From an uncultured Prevotella sp. (GTDB taxonomy: Bacteria > Bacteroidota > Bacteroidia > Bacteroidales > Bacteroidaceae): a DNA stretch of 14,456 bases. Positions 1 through 7,900 of the stretch are shown piece by piece; position 1 is the first letter of the stretch, and every line of letters begins with the position of its first letter. Where the stretch lies: positions 1 to 14,456 of the forward strand of contig UQPD01000054.1 of assembly GCA_900542795.1 (NCBI GenBank), given 5' to 3'. The notes under the pieces were generated by a model, which was not told the origin of the DNA, did no database searches, and worked only from the letters and a program-made list of their open reading frames with translations. The translations under genes were made by a program, and so were the position numbers.

Positions 1-76
1 GAATAAGGCTAAATCAGACCATTTTTATTACCGCTGAATAGTTACTAAATCTTTTAATTAACTAAATAACAACAAA

Positions 77-2476
77 ATGAAAAAAATTACGTTTCTTTTC
101 AGCTTGCTTCTGACGTTCTTGGGAGTGAGTACAGCGTATGCTGGTGCTGGCGATGTCATTACAGACTTGAGCCAGTTGAGCAGCAAAAAAATCTACACCA
201 TTTCTGGTTCAAGAGGTACATTGAAGCAAGGTGAAACAAGTCTAGTTGGTACTAGAAACTCTACGGCTGACGCTACAGATGCCACACAACAATTTGTGGT
301 GCTGAGCAATAATGGAGAATATTTCCTTTTTGCTTATGGCAAAGATCAATTCGTAAACGCGAGTCAAAAGCCTGGTGCTTATGGTAACATGCAAGCTTTT
401 ACCATATCGAAAAATGCGCATGATCAAACTAAAAATACTTATCCTTGGCGCTTTACCTTTGATAATGGTAATATGATGAACTTTAATAACGAAGGTTCAG
501 CAGTCGTTATTGATGGTTGGAAAAATCAAGATGGCGGAAATGCTTTTCAATTTACGGAAGTAGGTGACTTGACTGATGAAGCTAAGGCTGCAGCTTTAGA
601 TTTTGCTCTTGCTAAATATAATGCAGGAAAAATCTATAGCCTTACTCAACAAGCTGACTATCAAGCAGGATTGCCTTTTGCTGGAAAACAGGTGGATCTT
701 GATGCTTTTAATAATGTCTATAACACTTATGCAGATAAGACATATAGTACTATTGGTGAAGAAGCAGCAACTGCTACAGCCGCTTTGAATGCTGCAATGA
801 CCAATTTTACTTCAGGCATCGAAGGAATAACTGATGGCATGCAAGTTATTTTGGGTAACAAATTGCATACAACTCGTTTTGTTTATGCAAAGGAAAAAGC
901 AGGAGTTGCGTGTCTTGGATCTGGCACAGCTAAGGATAGTTATCGTTACCTTTTTACTTTTAAAGCAACTGGTGATGGCAAATTTAAAATCTATAGCAAC
1001 TACTATGATAAGTATGTAGGTGGTGTTCCTGGAGGTAATAATCAGGAATTCAAATTGGTAGATGCAGCAAGTGCACAAGCTTATACCGTAGAAGCAAGTG
1101 CAAAGTTTTTCGGCTTTGGTAATATTTACGATAAGAATACTACAACTACTTCTAGTGGTGTTATTGTGAATGCATTGCATATGGTAAATTGGGATGGCGT
1201 AGTACGCTGGGATACTAGTGCACCTGCTTCTGCATTCAGATTTATCCCTGTTACTTCAGAAATTACCAATGCGTGGGATGCAGCTATTATTAAGCTAGCT
1301 TCAAATACGAACAATTATATTGGTTCTTATAAAAGCAATGAAAAGGTTGAAGCTGCTGTTACTGCTTTAAAAGCAGCAGATGCTGAAACAAAGGCAAGTG
1401 CTTACCGAGCACTTGAAGAGGCTCTAACTGAAGCTGGTACTTTACAACCTATTGCGGGCAAATATTATACAATACAATGTGTACGTGGTATGCATAAAAA
1501 CCACTACCTTACCGAAGGTTATGGTATGACTGAAGAAACTGATAGCAAAAACTCGCTTTTGGCTTCAGACCTCTCTGCCAATATTATGCCTGCCCTTTGG
1601 CAGTTTGAACAATTGACAGAAGAAGGTAAGACAGATCGTTATTATATCAAGGCTGCAAACTCTAACAGCTATTTGAGCAAAACTAATGGTACTGGTTATC
1701 GCCTTCGTTTGTTGGAGGCAGAAAGTGCAGACAAGGGTGAATATGTATTAAATACAGATGCTAACATTGTAGATGTTAATTATGCTGTTGCTTTGAATGA
1801 TAAAGTATCTAATGGATTGGCAAGTTGTCGCAATGAAAACAATCAAGTTGTTGCTTGGAATGGAGGTAACGATGGTTCTTCAAATAATTTCCTTGTTAAG
1901 GAAGTTACCGAAATTCCCGTTGCTATCTCAGATGCTCGTTATGCAACATTGAACTTGCCTTGCGCTGTAACTATTCCTACAGGTGTTAAGGCTTACACAG
2001 CAACTGATGGTGTAAATGAAATTACTTTGAGCGAAATCGAAGGTAATGTAATTCCCGCTAAGACTCCTGTTGTTCTCGTAGGTGAAGCTGGTTCTTACAA
2101 CTTTACAATCAACACAGATAATACAGCAGAGGCTATTTCTACAGCCATGAGCGGTACTCTCGTTCCTGTAACAGTTGCAACTGATGCTTCAGCTTACATT
2201 TTGAAGAAAGGTGCTCAGGGAATCGGTATGTATAAGATTACTTCAGATACTGATCGTACTATCGCTGCCAATAAGGCTTACATGGGCTCAACTACTGCAG
2301 CTTCTTCTTCTAACATGAAGGTATTCAACTTTGGTGGTACTTCTACTGGCATTAACAATGCAGTTGCTGGTAACGCTAAGAACAACGTTTACTATGACCT
2401 CAACGGTCGTCGCGTTCTTTATCCTGCACACGGCGTATTCGTAAAGGCTAACGGTGAGAAGGTTTACATCAAGTAA
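77..2476 (+). CDS. Secreted multidomain protein of unknown function with Prevotella-type C-terminal tail
   Basis: Exported protein of 799 residues; I do not recognise a named family. Residues 1-22 form a signal peptide (KK, hydrophobic stretch, AYA before the probable cut). The mature part seems to hold three similar beta-rich units: about 25-163, 247-394 and 461-611. They carry phrases such as KIYTISG and GKYYTIQC and look like ricin/beta-trefoil-type domains. Ala-rich helical linkers separate them (about 164-246 and 395-460). A further beta domain (about 612-755) precedes a tail ending in YYDLNGRRV, a short gap, then GEKVYIK, a pattern common at the C-terminus of secreted Bacteroidales proteins. 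A binding or surface role is inference; no catalytic motif is visible. The start follows an A-rich leader without a Shine-Dalgarno site. I see no clear TAnnTTTG box in the 76 bases upstream. It is probably co-transcribed with the small ORF 23 nt downstream. Confidence 0.85.
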   Translation: MKKITFLFSLLLTFLGVSTAYAGAGDVITDLSQLSSKKIYTISGSRGTLKQGETSLVGTRNSTADATDATQQFVVLSNNGEYFLFAYGKDQFVNASQKPGAYGNMQAFTISKNAHDQTKNTYPWRFTFDNGNMMNFNNEGSAVVIDGWKNQDGGNAFQFTEVGDLTDEAKAAALDFALAKYNAGKIYSLTQQADYQAGLPFAGKQVDLDAFNNVYNTYADKTYSTIGEEAATATAALNAAMTNFTSGIEGITDGMQVILGNKLHTTRFVYAKEKAGVACLGSGTAKDSYRYLFTFKATGDGKFKIYSNYYDKYVGGVPGGNNQEFKLVDAASAQAYTVEASAKFFGFGNIYDKNTTTTSSGVIVNALHMVNWDGVVRWDTSAPASAFRFIPVTSEITNAWDAAIIKLASNTNNYIGSYKSNEKVEAAVTALKAADAETKASAYRALEEALTEAGTLQPIAGKYYTIQCVRGMHKNHYLTEGYGMTEETDSKNSLLASDLSANIMPALWQFEQLTEEGKTDRYYIKAANSNSYLSKTNGTGYRLRLLEAESADKGEYVLNTDANIVDVNYAVALNDKVSNGLASCRNENNQVVAWNGGNDGSSNNFLVKEVTEIPVAISDARYATLNLPCAVTIPTGVKAYTATDGVNEITLSEIEGNVIPAKTPVVLVGEAGSYNFTINTDNTAEAISTAMSGTLVPVTVATDASAYILKKGAQGIGMYKITSDTDRTIAANKAYMGSTTAASSSNMKVFNFGGTSTGINNAVAGNAKNNVYYDLNGRRVLYPAHGVFVKANGEKVYIK

Positions 2477-2499
2477 TACAACTAAAAAATAGAATAACA

Positions 2500-2679
2500 A
2501 TGAAAAAGACATATATAATGCCTCAGTCGGCAATTGTACGTTTTAATGTTGAAGGCATGCTCGCAGCTTCAGCTCCTACTTTGGGTAAGTTTGAAGAAAA
2601 TGGAACTGGTGGTAGTGATGGTCTTTCTAACGAACGTGGTTGGAGCAGCGAAAGCTGGTCGAATACTGACGAAGACTAA
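2500..2679 (+). CDS. Small 59-residue protein, unknown function
   Basis: Short gene starting ATGAAAAAGACATATATAATG and ending in TAA. The protein begins MKKTYIMPQSAIVRFNVEG, continues with MLAASAP, and ends in a Gly/Ser/Asn-rich, acidic tail with two tryptophans (RGWSSESWSNTDED). It has no hydrophobic segment long enough for a membrane anchor. The layout MKKTYI.P, then a short V-rich strand, then MLAAS, then a disordered tail with a Trp and acidic end recalls small uncharacterised proteins I know from Prevotella and Bacteroides genomes, but no function is known to me. It lies 23 nt after the secreted protein on the same strand and just before a strong terminator, so the two probably share a transcript. 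Its codon use resembles the upstream gene. A leader-like MLAAS break before a polar segment leaves room for a processed peptide; that is speculation. Confidence 0.7.
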   Translation: MKKTYIMPQSAIVRFNVEGMLAASAPTLGKFEENGTGGSDGLSNERGWSSESWSNTDED

Positions 2680-2700
2680 ACATCTGAATTCATAAATAAT

Positions 2701-2737
2701 CGCCGCACAAACCTTCGGGCTTGTGCGGCGTTTTCTT
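2701..2737 (+). terminator. Rho-independent terminator after the small ORF
   Basis: A 10-bp GC-rich stem (CGCCGCACAA pairing with TTGTGCGGCG) continues through one A-C mismatch and a CC/GG step to a TTCG tetraloop. TTTTCTT follows. It lies 21 nt after the stop codon of the 59-residue gene and should end the two-gene transcript. Confidence 0.92.
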
Positions 2738-2776
2738 CGACTTGCTATTTATCGTATTTTTTGTCAACAAAAAAAA

Positions 2777-2850
2777 CTATTGATTAACTTGGGCAAGTTA
2801 ATTGATTAACTTTGCCTTTTCTATTGATTAACTCGACCAAGTTAATTGAT
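2777..2850. repeat. Two 30-bp palindromic repeats (TTAACTTG...CAAGTTAA family)
   Basis: Two units, 2777-2806 and 2821-2850, match at 27 of 30 positions; the differences are all in the centre. The first contains the palindrome TTAACTTGGGCAAGTTAA, and the second a weaker version with centre CGACCA. Between them the end of unit 1 overlaps another dyad, AGTTAATTGATTAACT (7+2+7). The outer bases CTATTGATTAACT and AAGTTAATTGAT are identical in both, so the paired arms rather than the centre are kept. This lies in the 423-bp gap between the small ORF and the ATPase; no gene is seen in the gap. Confidence 0.8.
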
Positions 2851-3002
2851 AGACTCAAAAATGGGGTATGGAATACGGATTTTGCAGATAGAACTGATTC
2901 CTTTCTTTTCGGACTGAAAAGGATGAAAAGATGAATGGTTTCTCGCAGCATGAAGGTTTTTTTATCGCGTTCTCCCCAAAAGCAGTCTAAAGTGTCGAAA
3001 AA

Positions 3003-3066
3003 AAGTATGTTAACATACTTGGCGATTTAAGTTAACATACTTGGCGATTTAAGTTAACATACTTGG
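3003..3066. repeat. 22-bp tandem repeat array with an 18-bp perfect palindrome
   Basis: GTTAACATACTTGG plus CGATTTAA forms a 22-bp unit present twice exactly (3009-3030 and 3031-3052), followed by a 14-base partial third copy (3053-3066). The first copy is also the right half of a perfect 18-bp palindrome, AAGTATGTTAACATACTT (3003-3020). The array ends 37 bp before the stop codon of the ATPase, on its downstream side. The bases between this array and the 30-bp repeats (2851-3002) show nothing I can name. Confidence 0.85.
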
Positions 3067-3102
3067 ACATGTTAGCTAAGTTACTTTTTTGAGGAGGTTC
3101 CT

Positions 3103-4422
3103 TTAATTATTGTCGAGTTCTTTTTTTATATAACTCTCTATGGCATACAAGGGGATGTTCTCCATCCATTCTTGGCTTTGAAAACCGAGCATTGAAAAGC
3201 GTACACCTTTTAAGTGGTAGGAAGCAAAGTCTTTGCAAATAAAGGCGTGTAATGATTTAGACTTAACATTATCCTCAGCCTTCACCTCAATCGGCAAAAT
3301 GCGACTGTTGGCTTGAACCACGAAGTCAACCTCTTGTGTCGAATTGTCCTTACTATAATAATATATAGGTAAGGAGTCGAACGACTTTAACTGTTGCAAT
3401 ACAAAATTTTCAGTAAAAGCACCTTTGTATTCACTAAACACATTGTTACCAATAATTATTTGAGAGGCTGGTGTTTGAGTTAAAGCCCCCAATAATCCAA
3501 CGTCTAACAGATACAATTTAAAAGCATCCATGTCGGCATAGAATTTAAGCGGCACTTTGGCATCGCGTGTACGCTCCACTTTGTGAACCAATCCCGCATC
3601 AATAAGCCATTGAATGGCTATTTCAAAATCTTTGGCTCTTGCCCCCTTGCGTACGGCACCATAGATAAACTTTTTGTTCTCGCGAGCTAATTGTGCGGGA
3701 ATTGATTGCCACACCATGCGCACACGTTGTGTTTGTTCTTCAGTGTGTTTGCTAATATCAGCTTCGTAGGCAGTAAGGATGTTTTGTTGTATGTTTCGCA
3801 CTTCTGCCAAATTGTGGTTTAAGGTGAAATGTTGCACCGCTTCGGGCATTCCACCCACAAAGTAGTACGAGCGAAGATAATCAATCAGTTTGGGGGCAAA
3901 GGTGTCAATCAATGTATAATCGTTGCTCTTGAGAATTTGCAACAAAGGGGCTTCTCCATTTGCTAACAGAAACTCCTCGTAGGTCATGGGGGAGAGGTGT
4001 ATAATATCAACCTTCCCAACGGGGAACGATTCACCCTTCATATTCATAACCCCCAACAAGGAGCCTGCAACCACTACATGCAACTCAGGCTTGTTTTCGC
4101 AAAAATACTTCAGTGAGGAGAGAATGGGAGGTATTTCTTGAATTTCATCGAGAAAGATGAGTGTCTCGCCAGGCACAATTGTTTGGCGTGCAATAGCCGA
4201 CAAACCCAAGATGAGTCTGTCAACATCGGTATCTTCGTTAAATAGTTGTGCCACAATGTCGTTTTTGTAGCAGTTAATGTAAACCATGTTTTTAAATTCA
4301 TGGTTCCCGAACTCCTTTAATATATATGTTTTGCCAACTTGTCGCGCACCATACATAATTAAAGGCTTTCGGTGGGGCGATAACTTCCACTGGATCAGAT
4401 GATTATAGACTTCTCGTTTCAT
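3103..4422 (-). CDS. ATP-binding protein, AAA ATPase with C-terminal DUF4143 domain
   Basis: A 439-residue protein of the large AAA_14/DUF4143 family, abundant and often multicopy in Bacteroidetes; its cellular role is not firmly known. The P-loop is GARQVGKT (residues 25-32), Walker B is TLIFLDEIQ (87-95), and a sensor-like strand is HVVVAGS (about 114-120). The C-terminal DUF4143 part ends in a PD-(D/E)XK nuclease-like core: EVDFVV with D366, then PIEVK with E379 and K381. Those residues are intact, but nuclease activity in this family is unproven. Length is normal for the family and the frame is undamaged. The gene stands alone on its strand. Its start lies 7 nt from the first of four phased repeats that cover the predicted promoter, and other repeats lie downstream, so it may be a self-regulated or mobile unit (inference). 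Confidence 0.9.
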   Translation of the reverse strand: MKREVYNHLIQWKLSPHRKPLIMYGARQVGKTYILKEFGNHEFKNMVYINCYKNDIVAQLFNEDTDVDRLILGLSAIARQTIVPGETLIFLDEIQEIPPILSSLKYFCENKPELHVVVAGSLLGVMNMKGESFPVGKVDIIHLSPMTYEEFLLANGEAPLLQILKSNDYTLIDTFAPKLIDYLRSYYFVGGMPEAVQHFTLNHNLAEVRNIQQNILTAYEADISKHTEEQTQRVRMVWQSIPAQLARENKKFIYGAVRKGARAKDFEIAIQWLIDAGLVHKVERTRDAKVPLKFYADMDAFKLYLLDVGLLGALTQTPASQIIIGNNVFSEYKGAFTENFVLQQLKSFDSLPIYYYSKDNSTQEVDFVVQANSRILPIEVKAEDNVKSKSLHAFICKDFASYHLKGVRFSMLGFQSQEWMENIPLYAIESYIKKELDNN

Positions 4423-4429
4423 GCCTTTT

Positions 4430-4545
4430 ACATTTTTATGAGGGAATATTCATCGCAAAGATACACTTTTATGAGGGAATAAATCCTTTATGACAACACT
4501 TTTATGAGGGAATAATTAGCTTGTGACAACACTTTTATGAGGATA
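4430..4545. repeat. Four 19-bp direct repeats with exact 33-bp period
   Basis: Copies of ACACTTTTATGAGGGAATA begin at 4430, 4463, 4496 and 4529, always 33 bp apart with 14-bp spacers. Copy 1 has one change (ACATTTTT), copies 2 and 3 are exact, and copy 4 is shorter at its end (GAGGATA). Spacers 2 and 3 share the end TATGACA or TGTGACA; spacer 1 differs and carries the promoter box. The array stands directly upstream of the ATPase start codon. Regular phasing over a promoter suggests binding sites for a cooperating DNA-binding protein. The stretch from 4546 to 4693 after it is AT-rich and shows no gene. Confidence 0.9.
4455..4463 (-). promoter_or_regulatory. Bacteroidetes -7 promoter box of the ATPase gene
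   Basis: On the minus strand this reads TATCTTTGC, matching TAnnTTTG of the Bacteroidetes housekeeping promoter. The predicted start of transcription is about 4449, giving a 27-nt leader. Repeat copy 1 would then lie within the first 20 transcribed bases and copy 2 between the -7 and -33 regions. A good -33 TTTG is not seen, so strength is uncertain. Confidence 0.55.
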
Positions 4546-4693
4546 TGTATGTATTGGGAAGTCTTTTTGGGGCTTATAAATTATTCCTCACTTATCCTTT
4601 CCAACCTCATGCAACCTCCCCTTAAAATACGAAAAAACTTGTTCGAAATGAAACACTATAGGCATAAGATTTTTATGTTGTTGTTTTTTTACT

Positions 4694-4702
4694 TAAATTT
4701 GC
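4694..4702 (+). promoter_or_regulatory. Candidate -7 promoter box for purL
   Basis: TAAATTTGC matches TAnnTTTG. With the last G at -7, transcription would start at 4708, the first base of the 193-bp inverted-repeat element. The -33 region is T-rich (TTTT) rather than TTTG. This implies a leader of about 276 nt for purL. Confidence 0.5.
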
Positions 4703-4707
4703 AGCAT

Positions 4708-4900
4708 GAAGTCGTCTAAACTTTTATGAAGTTCAAGATTTGCCTTTGTTTTTGAAGCGATTTTTGGCATTGAAGAGGGAGTGTAGCGAGCTACACGACC
4801 GATGAAAGGTCAAAAAGCGGTCAAAAAGAAAGGTAAAGATTGAATTTAGAAAAGATAAAAGTTTAAATCTAATCTTCGTCAGAAAAGTTTAGACGACTTC
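4708..4900. repeat. 193-bp inverted-repeat element in the purL leader (MITE-like or structured leader)
   Basis: Perfect 18-bp terminal inverted repeats, GAAGTCGTCTAAACTTTT at 4708-4725 and its complement at 4883-4900. The interior is also an imperfect inverted repeat: the left part (TTTGCCTTTGTTTTTGAAGCG) resembles the complement of the right part, and it closes on the central stem GTGTAG-CGAG-CTACAC (4781-4796). The right arm has roughly 30 extra bases. It encodes no protein. No clean target-site duplication is seen, though the flanks TTTGCAGCAT and ATTGCGCAT are loosely alike. It could be a non-autonomous transposon or a long hairpin leader; sequence alone does not decide. Confidence 0.75.
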
Positions 4901-4906
4901 AATAAT

Positions 4907-4938
4907 TGCGCATCATAGGGCATACGCCCTTTAGCGCA
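4907..4938 (+). promoter_or_regulatory. Two-part stem-loop in the purL leader
   Basis: An outer stem TGCGC/GCGCA (4907-4911 with 4934-4938) encloses an inner stem AGGGC-ATAC-GCCCT (4917-4930). It sits between the inverted-repeat element and the purL start, ending 45 nt before the ATG. No U-tract follows, so it is not a simple terminator. A regulatory role is inference. Confidence 0.5.
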
Positions 4939-4983
4939 CAATATATAAGAATCACTAAAGAACCATCAAAACCCAACCACAAT

Positions 4984-7900
4984 ATGATTTTGTTTTTTAC
5001 AACTCCGCAGAAGAGCGTGATTGCCACTCAGGTAGATCACGAACTCTCTCATAACGAAGTGGAAGAACTGTGCTGGCTTTATGGCGGTGCCACACTGAAT
5101 GAAGCAAACGAGCTGAAAGGCTGGTTTGTTGGACCTCGCCGTGAAATGATTACTCCTTGGAGCACCAATGCCGTAGAGATTACACAAAACATGAATCTCC
5201 GCGGCATTGCGCGTATTGAGGAATATTTCCCTGTGAAGAACGAGGAAGCCGATCACGACCCCATGTTGCAGCGCATGTACAACGGTCTCGACCAAGAAAT
5301 CTTCACCGTTAACATTGAGCCTGCCCCCATTGAGTACATCTCAGACCTCGAAACTTACAACGAGCAAGAAGGTCTTGCCCTCTCGCCCGCTGAAATCGAG
5401 TACTTGCATGGCGTAGAAAAACAACTCGGTCGTCAACTCACTGATTCTGAGGTGTTTGGCTTTGCACAGATTAACTCTGAACACTGCCGTCATAAAATCT
5501 TCGGCGGTTCATTTATTATCGATGGTAAAGAAATGCCCTCATCGCTCTTTGCCATGATTAAGAAAACCACGCAGGAGAATCCGCACAAAATCATCTCTGC
5601 CTATAAGGATAATGTAGCTTTTGCACAAGGTCCCGTAGTAGAGCAGTTTGCACCTGCCGATCACTCAACCAGCGACTGGTTCCGTGTAAAGGACATAGAA
5701 AGCGTTATTTCAATCAAGGCAGAAACACACAACTTCCCCACAACCGTAGAGCCTTTCAATGGTGCTTCAACTGGTACAGGTGGTGAAATTCGTGACCGTA
5801 TGGGTGGTGGCGTAGGTTCATGGCCTATTGCTGGTACTGCTGTTTACATGACTGCTTATCCTCGTTTGGATGGTGGACGTGAATGGGAAGAAATCTTGCC
5901 CGTACGTAAATGGCTCTATCAGACTCCCGAACAAATATTGATTAAGGCTTCGAACGGTGCTTCAGACTTTGGTAACAAATTTGGTCAACCCCTTATCGCA
6001 GGTTCGGTGCTCACCTTCGAACACCAAGAAAATGGCGAGAAGTATGGTTACGATAAGGTAATTATGCTTGCAGGTGGTGTGGGCTATGGCACCAAGCGCG
6101 ACTGCCTGAAGGGTACTCCCGAAAAGGGCAATAAAGTTGTAGTGGTAGGTGGCGACAACTACCGTATTGGTTTGGGCGGTGGCTCAGTAAGTTCGGTAGA
6201 TACAGGTCGTTACAGCAGCGGCATTGAGTTGAATGCCGTGCAGCGTGCCAACCCCGAAATGCAGAAACGTGCTAACAACTTGGTACGTGCCCTCTGCGAA
6301 GAAGATGTAAATCCCGTAGTTTCTATCCACGACCATGGTTCAGCAGGTCACGTAAACTGCTTGAGCGAGTTGGTTGAAGAATGCGGTGGACAAATTGATA
6401 TGACCAAACTTCCTATTGGTGACCCCACACTCTCGGCTAAGGAAATCATTGCCAACGAGAGTCAGGAACGTATGGGCTTGCTCATTCAGGAAGAACACAT
6501 TGACCATGTGCGTCAGATTGCCGAACGTGAACGTGCACCGATGTATGTTGTGGGTGAAACCACAGGCGATGCACACTTCTCGTTTGTACAAGGCGATGGT
6601 AAGCGTCCCTTCGACCTCGACGTAGCACAAATGTTTGGTCACTCACCCAAAACTGTCATGGTTGACGAAACCGTAGAACGTAACTATAAGGATGTTACTT
6701 ACGAAACTTCGCACCTCGACGAATACATCAACCGCGTGCTTCAGCTCGAAGCCGTAGCTTGTAAGGACTGGTTGACCAACAAGGTAGACCGTTCGGTAAC
6801 AGGTAAGGTTGCGCATCAGCAAACACAAGGCGAATTGCAGTTGCCCCTTTCAGACTGTGGTGTCGTAGCACTCGACTATCGTGGCAAGAAGGGTATTGCT
6901 ACAGCCCTTGGCCATGCACCCCAGGCAGGTTTAGCAAATCCTGCAGCAGGTTCAGTGCTTTCAGTAGCCGAGTCACTTACCAACATCGTATGGGCTCCCT
7001 TGGCTGAAGGTCTTGACAGTGTATCACTCTCAGCCAACTGGATGTGGCCTTGCCGTAGCCAAAAGGGTGAAGATGCACGTTTGTATCAAGGCGTAGAGGC
7101 ATTGAGCGACTTCTGCTGCGCACTCGAAATCAACGTACCTACAGGTAAGGACTCATTGTCATTGTCACAGCAATATCCTAATGGCGAAAAGATTATTTCT
7201 CCGGGAACTGTTATCGTAAGTGCTGGTGGCGAAGTAAGCGACATCCGCAAGGTGGTTTCGCCTGTTATGGTAAATAATAAGAAGAGCACCTTCTACCACA
7301 TCGACTTCTCGTTCGATGAACTCCGTTTGGGTGGTTCGGCATTCGCACAGAGTCAGGGCTTTGTAGGTAGCGATGTGCCTACTGTGAAGAATCCCGAATA
7401 CTTCCGCGATGCTTTCAATGCAGTGCAGACCTTAATTAACAAGGGTCTTATCTTGGCAGGTCACGACATCTCAGCTGGTGGTCTCATCACAACCTTGCTC
7501 GAAATGACCTTCGCTAACACTGAAGGTGGTATGGATGTATGTCTCGATAAGTTCAAGACCGACGACCTCGTTCGTGTACTCTTTGCAGAAAACCCTGGTG
7601 TTGTAGTACAGATTGCTGACGCCGACAAGAAGGAATTTAAGAAGATTCTTGATGAAGTAGGTGTAGGTTATGTTAAGATTGGTACTCCTGCTGAGGAACG
7701 TCAGATTATGGTGACACTTGGCGAAGCCACTTACCAGTTTGGCATCGACTACTTGCGCGACATTTGGTATGAAACTTCATACCTCCTCGACACCAAGCAG
7801 AGTCACAATGGTTGTGCCAAGCAGCGTTACGAAAACTACAAGCAGCAGCCGCTTGAATATTACATCCATCCTGAATTTACAGGTAAGTTCAAGCAGTTTG

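Noticed and set aside
4430..4545. CRISPR array from regularly spaced repeats
   Set aside because: Repeats are 19 bp and spacers only 14 bp, spacers partly resemble each other, there is no cas gene, and the array covers a promoter.
4537..4719. Possible 60-residue gene before purL
   Set aside because: It begins in the last direct repeat, runs through AT-rich sequence and a promoter box, and ends in the inverted-repeat element.
4906..4983. TTG start giving purL 26 extra residues
   Set aside because: The extra codons lie in a stem-loop leader and do not resemble PurL, while MILFFTTP at 4984 is the expected N-terminus.
4708..4983. Known purine riboswitch upstream of purL
   Set aside because: The purine riboswitch core (three-way junction with its conserved loops) is not visible; the leader is a long inverted repeat instead.
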